Positions 25,672-35,156 of a stretch of 64,000 nt of DNA are shown one piece after another. Each line of letters opens with the position of its first letter. Position 1 is the stretch's first letter. The notes under the pieces were generated by a model. It searched no databases and was not told the DNA's origin. It saw only the letters and a list, made by a program, of their open reading frames with translations. The DNA is taken from positions 1 to 64,000 of the forward strand of contig JBJKRL010000031.1 in assembly GCA_046704745.1 (NCBI GenBank), given 5' to 3'. A program made the translations under genes and the position numbers. This DNA comes from CAWGGS01 sp046704745. Lineage in GTDB: Bacteria; Desulfobacterota; Desulfobulbia; Desulfobulbales; Desulfocapsaceae.

Positions 25672-28600
25672 TCAATTTACCGATGCCGTTCGTTCAATTT
25701 TTCCCCAACCAACCAGCACCCCTTTAGCGGCTTTGAAAAGAGATTTCCACACAACCCAGGCCAGCATCGGCCGATAAATGAAACGCATCGGCACTGCCAG
25801 CCAGGCCTGAAAGATCGGCTCGTGTTCCATCAGACAACCCAGTGCGGCTAACACAAAATCCATAAGCAAAAAGATGGCAAAATACATATAGAGGGCGGGG
25901 CTACTCCAGCCGAACAAGAGTGAGATAATGACCAGGAGATCAATTATGGGTGCTACAGCTACCAGCAGGACCTGAAAAAACCAAGTTCCCGGGAGACTGA
26001 AACAGCCTAACGCCTTAAAATGCGGGTTCATGACCATATCCCTATGTTTCCATAGACACTGGATTGTACCGAAACACCAGCGAAAACGTTGCCTGGCCAA
26101 GGTGGCAATGTTCTCAGGGGCCTCAGTGAAGGCCAAGGCATCAGGGACGTATGAAACGAGAAAACCTTTTCGATGGAGACTTATGGTCAGATCGGTGTCT
26201 TCTGCCAGGGTATCCGTGCTGATGCCTCCTGCTTGAAGAACGGCACTTTTTCTTAATGCACTGACGGCTCCGGGAACGACGGTTATACAGTTGAGATACT
26301 GATAGGCCTGCCGATCGAGATTGAAGCCGCATATATATTCCAAAGACTGGCAACGAGCAATAAAAGTTCTTAGATTTCCAACTTTTGCGTGTCCCGAAAC
26401 AGCAGCAACTTTCGTTTCCTTAAGTGGTTGTACCAGCTTAAAAAGAGTATCTGGCTGAAATTGGGTATCGGCATCCAGTGTGATTACGATCTCATCCGAT
26501 ATGGATGTAAGGCCCCGGCGCAGAGCCAGCGCTTTTCCCATGTTGCTCTGTCGGATAAGGTGCACCCTTGGATCTATTGTTGCAAAAGATTCAATAATGT
26601 CGGACGTTCTGTCCTCTGAGCCGTCATCGACAACCCAGACCGAGATTCGACCGGGGTAGGTGGTCTGCAATACGGATTGCAATGTCTTGGCTATCACCTT
26701 TTCTTCATTATAAGCGGCGATAAGGACACTCACCGGGGGAGCAAAAGGCGTTTTTCCAATCCCTGTCCACCTTCTTTGCTGGAGAAGTGCAAGAAAGCAG
26801 ACTGCAAGGGTGCGCAAGATGACGAGAACGGAAGAGACGATCATGAAGGACCAACAGAACGTTTCCACGAAATGAACGAGTCTGAAACCGCTGCCGCTGA
26901 CAAAGCGGGTCAACACATTTTGATCGTTTTTTACAACCGGCATCAGTACCTGCGGTTGTTCTCCCAAGAGTTTGCCCAGAGAAACGATCTGATCTCCACG
27001 ATCATAAATGTAATCGATTATAGCCGGCAGTGCGGCCACAGTCTGACTGCGATCACCACCGGCATCGTGCAAAAGGATGACATTGCCGCCAAGTTGGCGA
27101 TTGAGTTTTATGCGTTCCAAAATTTTATCAGCCCCAGGTTTAGCCCAGTCATCAGGATCAATGTCTTCAGCCACGGTCAGATATCCCATATCCTGCACCG
27201 TTTTCAAAGGCAGAACCTCGCCAAGACTTGAGGGTCTCGAGTCGGCATTGTACGGAGGCCTGAAAAGAATTGTCGATCTGCCGGTTATGGTCTCCAGGAG
27301 CCTTTGGGTGGCATTGACCTCCAGACGAACACGTTCGTCCGATACGAGTGCCAGGTTGGGATGGGTGTAGGTGTGGAGGCCCACTTCATGCCCTTCCTCT
27401 ACGATACGGCGAACGAGGCCGGGGTTTTTTTCCATCTGCATGCCGACCATGAAAAAAGTGGCTTTAACTCCTTTGGCCTTCAAAATATCGAGAATCTGCG
27501 GAGTCCATTGGGGGTCAGGGCCATCATCGAAGGTTATGGCAACCTGGTCGTCCTTACCGTTCCCCTGATGAATCACTGTGAGATAACTAGGAAATTTTTC
27601 ATAAATTTCCGTAACGTTTCCTGCAGAATCAGCTGCAAGTTTCCGCATACCGTCCGATCGAAAGTCTTGGATGGTGAGAAACTCTCCGCTGCCGATTTGG
27701 GTAATACCGTTTGAACTGAGAGAGCCGATATCGGCAAGGGTTTTTCCTTGAAGCGCAAAGGAGTCATTGGGGGCGGCTTTCCAAATGGCCGGGTCTTCCG
27801 AACCAAGCTCATAAAGGGCAAGCCCCCCCACCGAAAGTTTACGGGCAACCTGCAGTTGATTGAGAAATGTAGCCACATCCAGGAACCAGACAGTATGTTC
27901 TACTCCTTCGTCCGAATAGGAGAAGGTCGGGTTATAGAATGGTGCTTTTACTGTATCTGTCTGCAGACCGGCGTTTCCGGCACGGGTCATGGCATCGGCA
28001 AACCCTATGCTTTCGGCTTTAGGATCCTTGCTTGTCCAGTCATATCCGTATGACCCTAATTCCACAATCCATTGGGACGGCTTGCCATATGCGATTACCG
28101 TATTGAGCCATCCCTCAAACCAGTCTTGAGCGGCAATGGGACCAGGCGGATCGGAATCGGAATTTTCATCGTGCAGTACAGCAACAAAATGATCGACATC
28201 CTGGGAGAGAGCCTCCAGGTCATACACCATCAATTCGCGTCCCATGGGTATGCGTAGCCAGAGTTCCATGCCGTGCATATGCAGAGCCGCAGCAATTTCT
28301 TGCAGCAATACAGTAACAGTATCCTGATAGGTGGGATCGACCCTTCCCCAATCGATAACCACACCTCCGGCTCCGGCGGACATGAGTTGCGAAATAAGGG
28401 TGTGGATGAAGCGCGATCGCCTTGCTTCGGGACCGTTGGCCACTCCTTCCACAGCCTCAGGTTGCCAGGTATCGTCTTCTGAAAGGTTGGTCAAAAGCGG
28501 CAGTAATACGATCCCCTTGGCCTTGGCTATTTTTTGTACTGTGGGGTCCGGTTTTGCTTCAATTGTTCCGGTGCCATCTGTCATGGTTAGCCATTCCGGG

Positions 28601-29067
28601 CAGACGTGGGTCAACTGGTATGCATGCGCCTCAAGAGATGCGAGGCTGTTGGGATCCCAATCTGCATAAAAACCAAGAAAGATTTTTTTCTGAGAGGGGT
28701 TCATCTGCGGTTGTATCTGTTCGGCCGGCAATGATGGCTGGGAGGGGATTTGTTTCGATTTTGCCTTCAAAGAGGATATTCTCTTTTTTTTTCCACCATG
28801 TTTGTTTCGGGAAAACTCAAGCCAGATAGGTTTGAGGGGTTTTATCAAAGATTGCCCCTCATTGTTTTGCATTACCTTCAACCTTTTTTTGAGGAGCAGG
28901 ACAGAGGGTGGGAGTTGAAGTTTGGTGACGACAAAAAGAGACTGCACGAAGAGAATCGTACAGATGAAAAAAACAGCGCCGAAAAGGAGAATGTTCAGAC
29001 GAAGTCTAGGCCATCGTTTTCCTTGGGAGTCCAGGAAGACGAAATTACTGTCATGGATCTGTGGCAT
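25672..29067 (-). CDS. Exopolysaccharide synthase fusion: GH18-like, NodB deacetylase, GT2
   Basis: A 1131-residue membrane protein joining three parts. A signal-anchor helix (~25-47) is followed by a low-complexity linker and a GH18-like domain (~128-430). Next is a NodB polysaccharide deacetylase (~508-695): TFDDGPDPQWT gives the metal Asp, HTYTHP the His pair, and RPPY a further motif. A helix near 734-762 leads to a family 2 glycosyltransferase (~778-1010) with VDDGSEDRT, LDADTQF, EDTDLT, and QRFRW, then C-terminal helices. The GH18 motif reads VVIDWGRV, lacking the terminal catalytic Glu of DxxDxDxE, so that domain is probably non-hydrolytic. The layout suggests synthesis and deacetylation of a hexosamine-like polymer. 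Confidence 0.85.
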   Translation of the reverse strand: MPQIHDSNFVFLDSQGKRWPRLRLNILLFGAVFFICTILFVQSLFVVTKLQLPPSVLLLKKRLKVMQNNEGQSLIKPLKPIWLEFSRNKHGGKKKRISSLKAKSKQIPSQPSLPAEQIQPQMNPSQKKIFLGFYADWDPNSLASLEAHAYQLTHVCPEWLTMTDGTGTIEAKPDPTVQKIAKAKGIVLLPLLTNLSEDDTWQPEAVEGVANGPEARRSRFIHTLISQLMSAGAGGVVIDWGRVDPTYQDTVTVLLQEIAAALHMHGMELWLRIPMGRELMVYDLEALSQDVDHFVAVLHDENSDSDPPGPIAAQDWFEGWLNTVIAYGKPSQWIVELGSYGYDWTSKDPKAESIGFADAMTRAGNAGLQTDTVKAPFYNPTFSYSDEGVEHTVWFLDVATFLNQLQVARKLSVGGLALYELGSEDPAIWKAAPNDSFALQGKTLADIGSLSSNGITQIGSGEFLTIQDFRSDGMRKLAADSAGNVTEIYEKFPSYLTVIHQGNGKDDQVAITFDDGPDPQWTPQILDILKAKGVKATFFMVGMQMEKNPGLVRRIVEEGHEVGLHTYTHPNLALVSDERVRLEVNATQRLLETITGRSTILFRPPYNADSRPSSLGEVLPLKTVQDMGYLTVAEDIDPDDWAKPGADKILERIKLNRQLGGNVILLHDAGGDRSQTVAALPAIIDYIYDRGDQIVSLGKLLGEQPQVLMPVVKNDQNVLTRFVSGSGFRLVHFVETFCWSFMIVSSVLVILRTLAVCFLALLQQRRWTGIGKTPFAPPVSVLIAAYNEEKVIAKTLQSVLQTTYPGRISVWVVDDGSEDRTSDIIESFATIDPRVHLIRQSNMGKALALRRGLTSISDEIVITLDADTQFQPDTLFKLVQPLKETKVAAVSGHAKVGNLRTFIARCQSLEYICGFNLDRQAYQYLNCITVVPGAVSALRKSAVLQAGGISTDTLAEDTDLTISLHRKGFLVSYVPDALAFTEAPENIATLARQRFRWCFGTIQCLWKHRDMVMNPHFKALGCFSLPGTWFFQVLLVAVAPIIDLLVIISLLFGWSSPALYMYFAIFLLMDFVLAALGCLMEHEPIFQAWLAVPMRFIYRPMLAWVVWKSLFKAAKGVLVGWGKIERTASVN

Positions 29068-29560
29068 GTACGTTGGGGAAACAAAACGATCTCAAAAAAT
29101 ATTTTTTAGGTGGTCTCTCTACTCCCTGAACCGGGAGATCTCCGGCGCAGGGAAGACTAGAAGAAACACAAAATGGTAATCAGAGCGTCTTTACTTCTCT
29201 TTTTTGTGGAGGGAAAAGATTTCATGTTCACGGCCCTTGATTATTTCCCTATTATATAATCAGATAATGACAGTATCACTAGATTTTTATACTGACATAA
29301 CAATTTATGAGTACCATTAATCCTCGGCCAATTTGGGAAAGCGATTGATGGGATACATCGGCCTCTTCACCGAGCCGATGAGGCCGGCAGACAGGCCATC
29401 CATGGCCAGGCTTGCCGGTTGCAGACGTCATGTCCACAATCCTTCTGGGGCCTTCCGCGATGCACTTTGGGTTCCTCCATCAATCGCTGGGAAATCCAGG
29501 CCGAGTTTCGGTGGGAATCGGATAACAGTTTGTTTAGAAAGGGAAAATGTTGAGGGGCAT
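29068..29560. other. 493-bp intergenic region upstream of prmA
   Basis: This divergent gap must hold promoters for the synthase gene (minus) and prmA (plus). The prmA frame stays open upstream to 29333, but that stretch reads as low-quality coding (repeated short charged and Pro/Gly pieces) and has no good ribosome site. I see no RNA gene or repeat here. Confidence 0.45.
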
Positions 29561-30469
29561 ATGGATATTCTGGATAAATCACAACCATTTTGGCTTAGAT
29601 TCTCCATCAAGGCCCATCCGGTTCTTGTTGATGCCCTTAGTGATTTTCTGGTTGGGGTGACGGGTGCCGAAGTGGAAATAGCCGTAGATGACGAGAGTCC
29701 TTTCATCACAGTGAATGCATTTATAGAAAAACAGGGAGAAGACGACACACAAGAAAATCATATACATGGACAAATTTCCGATTATGTAAAAGACCTTGCA
29801 GATATTTTTCAGGTCTCGGTCCCCCCAGTAGCAGCTTCGATTATAGAGGACCAGGATTGGGCCAATACCTGGAAGGAATATTTCAAACCCTTTGCCATCA
29901 TTCCCGGTCTCGTCATCAAACCCACCTGGGAGGAATACTGCCCGGTTGGTGGGGAAAGGGTAATAGAAATGGACCCGGGTATGGCCTTTGGCACAGGCCA
30001 TCATGCCACGACAACCTTGTCCTTGGAACTCGTAAAAAGCGTGCTCGCAGAATCGGAGAGTAAAAGTGTCCTCGATGTTGGTACCGGCACCGGCATTCTC
30101 GGTATGGCGGCAGTCTTGTTCGGGGCGGAGCGAGTTTTGGGTATCGACAATGATCCCGATGCGGTGGATGCCGCTTTGAGTAACGTATGCCGTAATGGAA
30201 TGGAGAAAAAAATGTCTGTTTCGCTGACGCCGATCGAAGAGGTGCAGGAGACCTACTCTCTTGTGGTAGCCAATATCATTCATGATGTCTTGATAGAATT
30301 GGCCGATGACCTTGTGCGCTTAACCAGCCAAGGTGGAAATGTGGTCTTATCGGGGATCTTGACTGGTAAGCAGAGTGACAATATCAAAGAACATTTTTGT
30401 AAGAGAGGTCTATCACTTAAGAGACATCTGCAAAAAAAGGAATGGTCGGCCTTTCTTTTTAGCCGTTGA
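29561..30469 (+). CDS. prmA: Ribosomal protein L11 methyltransferase
   Basis: Methylates L11 with SAM. The 302-residue protein has the N-terminal L11-binding region (SIKAHPVLVDALSDFLVGVTGAEVEI) and a Rossmann MTase core with DVGTGTGILGMAA, GIDNDPDAVDAALSN, and the LVVANIIHDVLIELA motif IV. Length is near the family's ~295. ATG at 29561 with GAGGGG close upstream; the frame extends further but the extra residues do not match PrmA. Confidence 0.88.
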   Translation: MDILDKSQPFWLRFSIKAHPVLVDALSDFLVGVTGAEVEIAVDDESPFITVNAFIEKQGEDDTQENHIHGQISDYVKDLADIFQVSVPPVAASIIEDQDWANTWKEYFKPFAIIPGLVIKPTWEEYCPVGGERVIEMDPGMAFGTGHHATTTLSLELVKSVLAESESKSVLDVGTGTGILGMAAVLFGAERVLGIDNDPDAVDAALSNVCRNGMEKKMSVSLTPIEEVQETYSLVVANIIHDVLIELADDLVRLTSQGGNVVLSGILTGKQSDNIKEHFCKRGLSLKRHLQKKEWSAFLFSR

Positions 30470-30495
30470 TTTTTTAAGACATGGAGGAAGTGATT

Positions 30496-31386
30496 ATGGA
30501 GCTGATTTCCGTTCAAAAGATTGCTCGAATTGCTCCAAGATCGCGCGATAATTATTTTGAGGCAATTCGGTGGGGAGAGACGCTTTTTGAGCAGCACGAA
30601 ATCACAAAACCGCTACGTATGGCCCATTTTTTAGCTCAGGCTCTGCATGAAACCGATGGCTTTACGATCTTGAGGGAAAATATGAACTATTCGGCCAAGC
30701 GTTTGCTTGAGATATTTGGAGTGGGCAGGCATTCGGCCTCTATAACCGTCGGCGAGGCGGAGGCGCTTGCCCACAATCCGGAAGCCATTGCTGAAAGGGT
30801 CTATGGCCTTGGAAATTCCCATAAAGCCATAGAACTCGGCAATACCCGAGATGGTGACGGGTATCGCTATCGTGGCAATGGCATTTTGCAGATCACAGGG
30901 CGGAGCAATCACAGGCGTCTAGGTATAGTTTCGAAAGTCGATTTTGAGGAGAATCCAGACTTGGTGACGGCTCCGGAACATGCTCTCAAACCGGCCCTTC
31001 ATGAATGGACCGAAAACAACCTCAATGCCTTTGCTGACCGAAATGACATCCGGACCATCACCTTGAAAATCAACGGAGGACTCATTGGTCTCGCCTCACG
31101 TGAGGCATGGTTTGACAAGGCGTGGAATCTTTTGAAATCGGAGACCGATCCGGAAGAGGCCTGGATGGCCTGTGACAAAGATGAAAATGTGGAATGGCTG
31201 CAGGAGGCACTCAATGACCTCGGTGCTAAGCCAAAACTTGTCGTTGACGGCCGTTACGGCCCTGCTACGCGAATGGCGGTCAAAGATTTTCAGACAGTGG
31301 CGGGAATTAAGGTTGACGGTGTTGCCGGGCCTGTCACCAAGGTCGCGATCAAACTTCGACGAGACACCGTTCGAGGCGGAGATTGA
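30496..31386 (+). CDS. GH19-type endolysin-like protein with peptidoglycan-binding domain
   Basis: A 296-residue protein. Residues ~1-200 form a GH19-like lysozyme/chitinase fold with the catalytic Glu in QALHETDGF and GDGYRYRGNGILQITGR. Residues ~230-290 form a PG_binding_1 domain (LQEALNDLGA...VDGRYGPATRMAVKDFQ). There is no signal peptide, as in phage endolysins, so it would need a holin or other exit. No phage genes are adjacent. A domesticated or leftover endolysin is the likely origin. I use ATG 30496 with GGAGGA upstream rather than ATG 30481. Confidence 0.82.
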   Translation: MELISVQKIARIAPRSRDNYFEAIRWGETLFEQHEITKPLRMAHFLAQALHETDGFTILRENMNYSAKRLLEIFGVGRHSASITVGEAEALAHNPEAIAERVYGLGNSHKAIELGNTRDGDGYRYRGNGILQITGRSNHRRLGIVSKVDFEENPDLVTAPEHALKPALHEWTENNLNAFADRNDIRTITLKINGGLIGLASREAWFDKAWNLLKSETDPEEAWMACDKDENVEWLQEALNDLGAKPKLVVDGRYGPATRMAVKDFQTVAGIKVDGVAGPVTKVAIKLRRDTVRGGD

Positions 31387-31470
31387 TCGGGTGAGCGGAC
31401 GATCTTGAAATTTGCGGGGAAAATACATACCGTGGAAATTTAAAAACAATACTTTTCCAGAAGGCAGATT

Positions 31471-32883
31471 ATGAAAAAAACAAAGATCATTGCAACAATC
31501 TCGGAAGAGATGTGCGATGTCCCGCTTCTCTTTAAGATGCATCACGCCGGAATGGATGTCGTCAGATTGAACACCGCTCACCAGGCAACCGAAGATGCAC
31601 TGAAAATCATCAAAAATGTACGGGCGGTATCCGACCGGATCGCGATCATGATTGATACCAAGGGCCCCGAGATCAGGACAACTGCCGCCCCGGCTGATAT
31701 TGCGGTAAAGACGGGTCAAATCATTCCCATAGCCGGCAATAGAAAATGCGAGAGTTCGGCTGATTGTATCTGTGTAACCTATGAGCGTTTTTTCGACGAT
31801 CTCGCCGTTGGAGACAAAATTCTGATCGACGACGGTGAAGTTGAGTTGGAGGTGAAGGAGAAACGCTCAAATAAATTGATGTGCGAGGTCAAAAATGACG
31901 GAACCATCAGGGGAAAAAAGAGCATCAATCTGCCTTCGGTCAAAGTGAGAAATCTTCCTCCCTTAACTGATAAGGATAAAGATTTTATCGATTTTGCCAT
32001 TGATCAGGATGTTGATTTTATCTCTCATTCCTTTGTGCGCAACAAGGAGGACGTTCTTGCGATCCAGGAGATTCTGGATGCCAGGCACAGCGCAATAAAG
32101 ATTATAGCCAAGATCGAGAATCAGGAGGGCGTTGATAATCTGGATGAAATTGTCGACCAGGTGTATGGAGTGATGGTGGCCCGTGGTGATTTGGCCATTG
32201 AGATCCCTGCCGAAAAAATCCCGATCCTCCAGAAGAGAATCGTCAAGAAATGCATCGAACGCCGCAAGCCTGTGATAATAGCCACTCAGATGCTGCAGTC
32301 CATGATTACGTCGCCTCGACCGACGCGGGCCGAGGTCTCCGATGTCGCCAATGCCTGTCTTGACCATACCGATGCAATCATGCTTTCCGGAGAGACGGCC
32401 TTTGGCAGGTATCCTCTGGAATCGGTTGAAATGATGGCAAAGATTGCCGAAGAGATTGAGTCCAGCCGTGCTACGTTTACCGACTCTCCGTATGAACAAG
32501 AAAAAACTGTGACCAGTTACCTTGCCAAGTCAGCCGTCAAAGCATCCCTGCGCTTGAAGACCAATGCCCTGATCGCCGATACCATCAGTGGCAAAACCAT
32601 ACGCAGCCTTGTTGCTTATCGCGGCGAAAACCCCATTTTCGCCCAATGCTACAGCAGGCGGGTCATGCGGGAGTTGGCGCTGTCCTTCGGAGTCTACGCT
32701 TCCTTCATGGAAAGAGATCTCACCTCCCATGAGTTTTTGCACACTGCTCTCAACCGGTTGCTTAAAGATGGTTCTCTGACTGAGGAGAGCCTGATAACCG
32801 TTTTGGCCGGTAATTTCGGCTCTGACAACGGGGCCTCCTATGTCGAGATCAGCTTGGTCAAAAATCTTCTCGAAAGGAGATGA
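31471..32883 (+). CDS. pyk: Pyruvate kinase
   Basis: Converts PEP and ADP to pyruvate and ATP. The 470-residue protein shows the barrel motif MIDTKGPEIR, the active-site KIENQEGVDNLDEI, and the MVARGDLAIEIP segment, plus a C-terminal domain. Its first motif reads VVRLNTAHQ instead of the usual VRLNFSHG, a variant I know from some anaerobes. Length is normal. It lies 84 nt behind the endolysin-like gene and is convergent with the LysR gene. Confidence 0.95.
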   Translation: MKKTKIIATISEEMCDVPLLFKMHHAGMDVVRLNTAHQATEDALKIIKNVRAVSDRIAIMIDTKGPEIRTTAAPADIAVKTGQIIPIAGNRKCESSADCICVTYERFFDDLAVGDKILIDDGEVELEVKEKRSNKLMCEVKNDGTIRGKKSINLPSVKVRNLPPLTDKDKDFIDFAIDQDVDFISHSFVRNKEDVLAIQEILDARHSAIKIIAKIENQEGVDNLDEIVDQVYGVMVARGDLAIEIPAEKIPILQKRIVKKCIERRKPVIIATQMLQSMITSPRPTRAEVSDVANACLDHTDAIMLSGETAFGRYPLESVEMMAKIAEEIESSRATFTDSPYEQEKTVTSYLAKSAVKASLRLKTNALIADTISGKTIRSLVAYRGENPIFAQCYSRRVMRELALSFGVYASFMERDLTSHEFLHTALNRLLKDGSLTEESLITVLAGNFGSDNGASYVEISLVKNLLERR

Positions 32884-32893
32884 CCTGGATCCT

Positions 32894-33769
32894 TTATGAA
32901 CGAAGCGCCTCTATAAAGGCCTCGGCGGCAATGGACAGCGGCAGGTTTTTGGGCAGTACGATCCCGACCTTTCTCGACGGTAGTGCCGGTTGGGTCGGGA
33001 TCTCTTGTAAGAGACCACAGGCAAGTTCTTCTGTGACGAAATTTCGGATTACCAGAGCCACTCCAAGCCCGATTTTAGCAAATTCTATTAAGAAATCCAT
33101 GCTGCCGATCTCGATTTCCGGTTGCAGCACGATTTCATTTCCACTTAGATAGTCATCTATCAAGGATCGGGTGACATTGTCTTTTTCCAGCATCATCAAT
33201 GGATATCGGGCCAGGTCCTGCAACTGAACCGGCCCTTGCAGATCGATTGTGTTGCGTCCGGTGACGAAAACATCGGTTATTGTCATCAAGTCGAAAAAGG
33301 TAAATCGGGATCGGTCCTTTGGGATGCTGATAATGCCGAAATCGATGAGTCCTTTTTCCAGTAACTGCAAAGTTTCCGGCGAGGTGCGGTTGACGATGGT
33401 GATTCGAATGCCAGGATAGTCCTGGTGGAATCTTTCCAGATATGGAAGAAAGTAGTAGCGGCACAAGGTGTTGCTGATTCCTACTCTGACCTGCCCGTGA
33501 CCCCGGTCTCGAACTTTTTTCAGTATCCGTTCACCGTTTTGCAGATATTCCAGACCTTGTGCCACATAGTCGAAAAGTATTTTCCCCTCCGTTGACAGAC
33601 GGACCCCTTTCGAGCTGCGGATAAAGAGGGTGCAACCGGTCAGATCCTCAAGTTTTTTTATGGACTTACTGATAGCGGGCTGGCTGACATACAGGCTTTT
33701 TCCGGCAGCGGATACCGTGCCGCACGCGGCCACGGTATAGAAGACTTTATAGAGTTCAATATCGATCAA
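32894..33769 (-). CDS. LysR-type transcription regulator, divergent from leuCD
   Basis: A 291-residue LysR protein: N-terminal winged HTH (GTVSAAGKSLYVSQPAISKSIKKLEDLTG...FIRSSKGVRL) and a C-terminal effector-binding domain. It starts at a TTG at 33769, with GAGG about 7 nt upstream. It is transcribed divergently from the leuC-like gene and so likely controls it, probably with an intermediate of that pathway as co-inducer. A palindrome just upstream (33771-33789) overlaps its own ribosome site, which suggests autoregulation. Confidence 0.88.
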   Translation of the reverse strand: MIDIELYKVFYTVAACGTVSAAGKSLYVSQPAISKSIKKLEDLTGCTLFIRSSKGVRLSTEGKILFDYVAQGLEYLQNGERILKKVRDRGHGQVRVGISNTLCRYYFLPYLERFHQDYPGIRITIVNRTSPETLQLLEKGLIDFGIISIPKDRSRFTFFDLMTITDVFVTGRNTIDLQGPVQLQDLARYPLMMLEKDNVTRSLIDDYLSGNEIVLQPEIEIGSMDFLIEFAKIGLGVALVIRNFVTEELACGLLQEIPTQPALPSRKVGIVLPKNLPLSIAAEAFIEALRS

Positions 33770-33770
33770 T

Positions 33771-33789
33771 ATATAACCTCAAGTTATAT
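33771..33789. promoter_or_regulatory. Putative LysR operator
   Basis: ATATAAC-CTCAA-GTTATAT, a perfect inverted repeat (T-N11-A type) in the LysR/leuC divergent region. It overlaps the Shine-Dalgarno GAGG of the LysR gene, so binding could block that gene while acting on leuCD. The second half-site region 33810-33840 is AT-rich but shows no equally clear palindrome. Confidence 0.7.
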
Positions 33790-33905
33790 TAAACATGAGA
33801 AAGATGTATTTCATTTATATCATAATTGGTGATATAGCCTCAAGAGAAATACGGGCCGGTCCGCATTTTCCAATTTGAAAGATTCATCAACTCAGGAGGA
33901 TACCA

Positions 33906-35156
33906 ATGAATGTCATAGAAAAGATCCTCGCCGCCCATAGCGGTGAGGACCAAGTGCATCCGGGCATGATTGTCGATGCCGCCCTTGATGCGGTTATGGC
34001 CAACGATGCCACCGCCTGCCTGGCCATCGATATCTTCAAGGAACATATTTTGGCAAAACAGGTTTTCGATCCGGGAAAAGTGATCCTGGTCATGGATCAT
34101 TATACACCGAGCAGCTCCATTGCGGCAGCCGACTCGCATAGCAAGATGCGAGCTTTTGCAATAGAACAGAGACTGCTCCATGTTTATGATGGCATGGGAG
34201 TATGCCATCAATTGATGATGGAGCACCATGTCGTTCCCGGACAGCTGCTAATAGGTGCCGATTCCCACACATGCAGCTATGGAGCTTTGGGGGCGTTGGC
34301 GACGGGTATGGGCTCAACCGATGTGGCTGTCTCCTGGAGCCGGGGGCGGGTTTGGATGAAGGTCCCGGAGACTATCTGTATCATCGTGACCGGACAATGG
34401 CCCAAAGGCGTTTTTGCCAAGGACCTGATCTTGAAAATCATAAAAGATTTGACGGCCAGAGGCGCAACGTATAAGGCGATGAATTTTAAAGGAGAGGCAA
34501 TCGAAGCGCTTTCCATTGCCGGGCGGATGACCATTGCCAATATGGTGATCGAGGCCGGTGCAAAATTTGCCTACATCAAGCCGGATAACAAGACGCGGGT
34601 CTATCTGGAAAAGATGGGTCGGCCGGAGTTCCAGGAGATTGAAGACGACGAGGATGCTGGTTATGAACTGATTCTTGAATATGATGTCGGCCGACTGGCA
34701 CCACAGATCGCCTTTCCCCACAGTGTTGATAATGTGGATGTGGTTACCGCTTATGAGGGAACGGCAATAAATGAATGCTTTCTCGGAGCCTGCACCAACG
34801 GCCGATATGAGGATCTGGAAATTGCCGCGGCAATAGTGAAAGGTCGCAAAATTGCTCCCGGTGTTCGGTTTTTGGTTACCCCCGCCTCAAAAGATGTCTA
34901 TTTGCAAGCTATGGAGTCCGGGGTGATCTCGATCTTTGTCGAAAGCGGGGCCATGATCGGTACGCCGGGCTGCAGTGCCTGTTTTGGTGGTACGGGCGGC
35001 ATTCTGGGGAAAGGGGAGAGGCTTTTGACCTCCGCGAACAGGAATTTTCGTGCCCGGGTGGGAAGTTTCGAGAGTGAGATTTATCTGGCAAGTCCGGCAA
35101 CAGTTGCCGCCTCTGCCGTAACGGGAACCATTACCGATCCGAGGAGGATTTTATGA
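33906..35156 (+). CDS. Aconitase-family dehydratase large subunit (LeuC-like)
   Basis: A 416-residue LeuC/homoaconitase-family large subunit. ADSHTCSYGALGAL, LGACTNGRYEDL, and TPGCSACFGG show the substrate loop and the three cysteine ligands of the 4Fe-4S cluster. ATG 33906 has AGGAGG upstream. It overlaps the small-subunit gene by 4 nt (ATGA), so the two are translationally coupled. Without leuA or leuB nearby, the substrate may be isopropylmalate or a related hydroxy acid (homocitrate or dimethylmalate type). Confidence 0.88.
   Translation: MNVIEKILAAHSGEDQVHPGMIVDAALDAVMANDATACLAIDIFKEHILAKQVFDPGKVILVMDHYTPSSSIAAADSHSKMRAFAIEQRLLHVYDGMGVCHQLMMEHHVVPGQLLIGADSHTCSYGALGALATGMGSTDVAVSWSRGRVWMKVPETICIIVTGQWPKGVFAKDLILKIIKDLTARGATYKAMNFKGEAIEALSIAGRMTIANMVIEAGAKFAYIKPDNKTRVYLEKMGRPEFQEIEDDEDAGYELILEYDVGRLAPQIAFPHSVDNVDVVTAYEGTAINECFLGACTNGRYEDLEIAAAIVKGRKIAPGVRFLVTPASKDVYLQAMESGVISIFVESGAMIGTPGCSACFGGTGGILGKGERLLTSANRNFRARVGSFESEIYLASPATVAASAVTGTITDPRRIL

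Noticed and set aside
29579..30283. A 234-residue minus-strand frame inside prmA
   Set aside because: Antisense to prmA; no family motif.
31097..31112. CCTCACGTGAGG palindrome, similar to parS
   Set aside because: Core differs (CTCACGTGAG instead of TTTCACGTGAAA) and it lies in coding sequence; probably chance.
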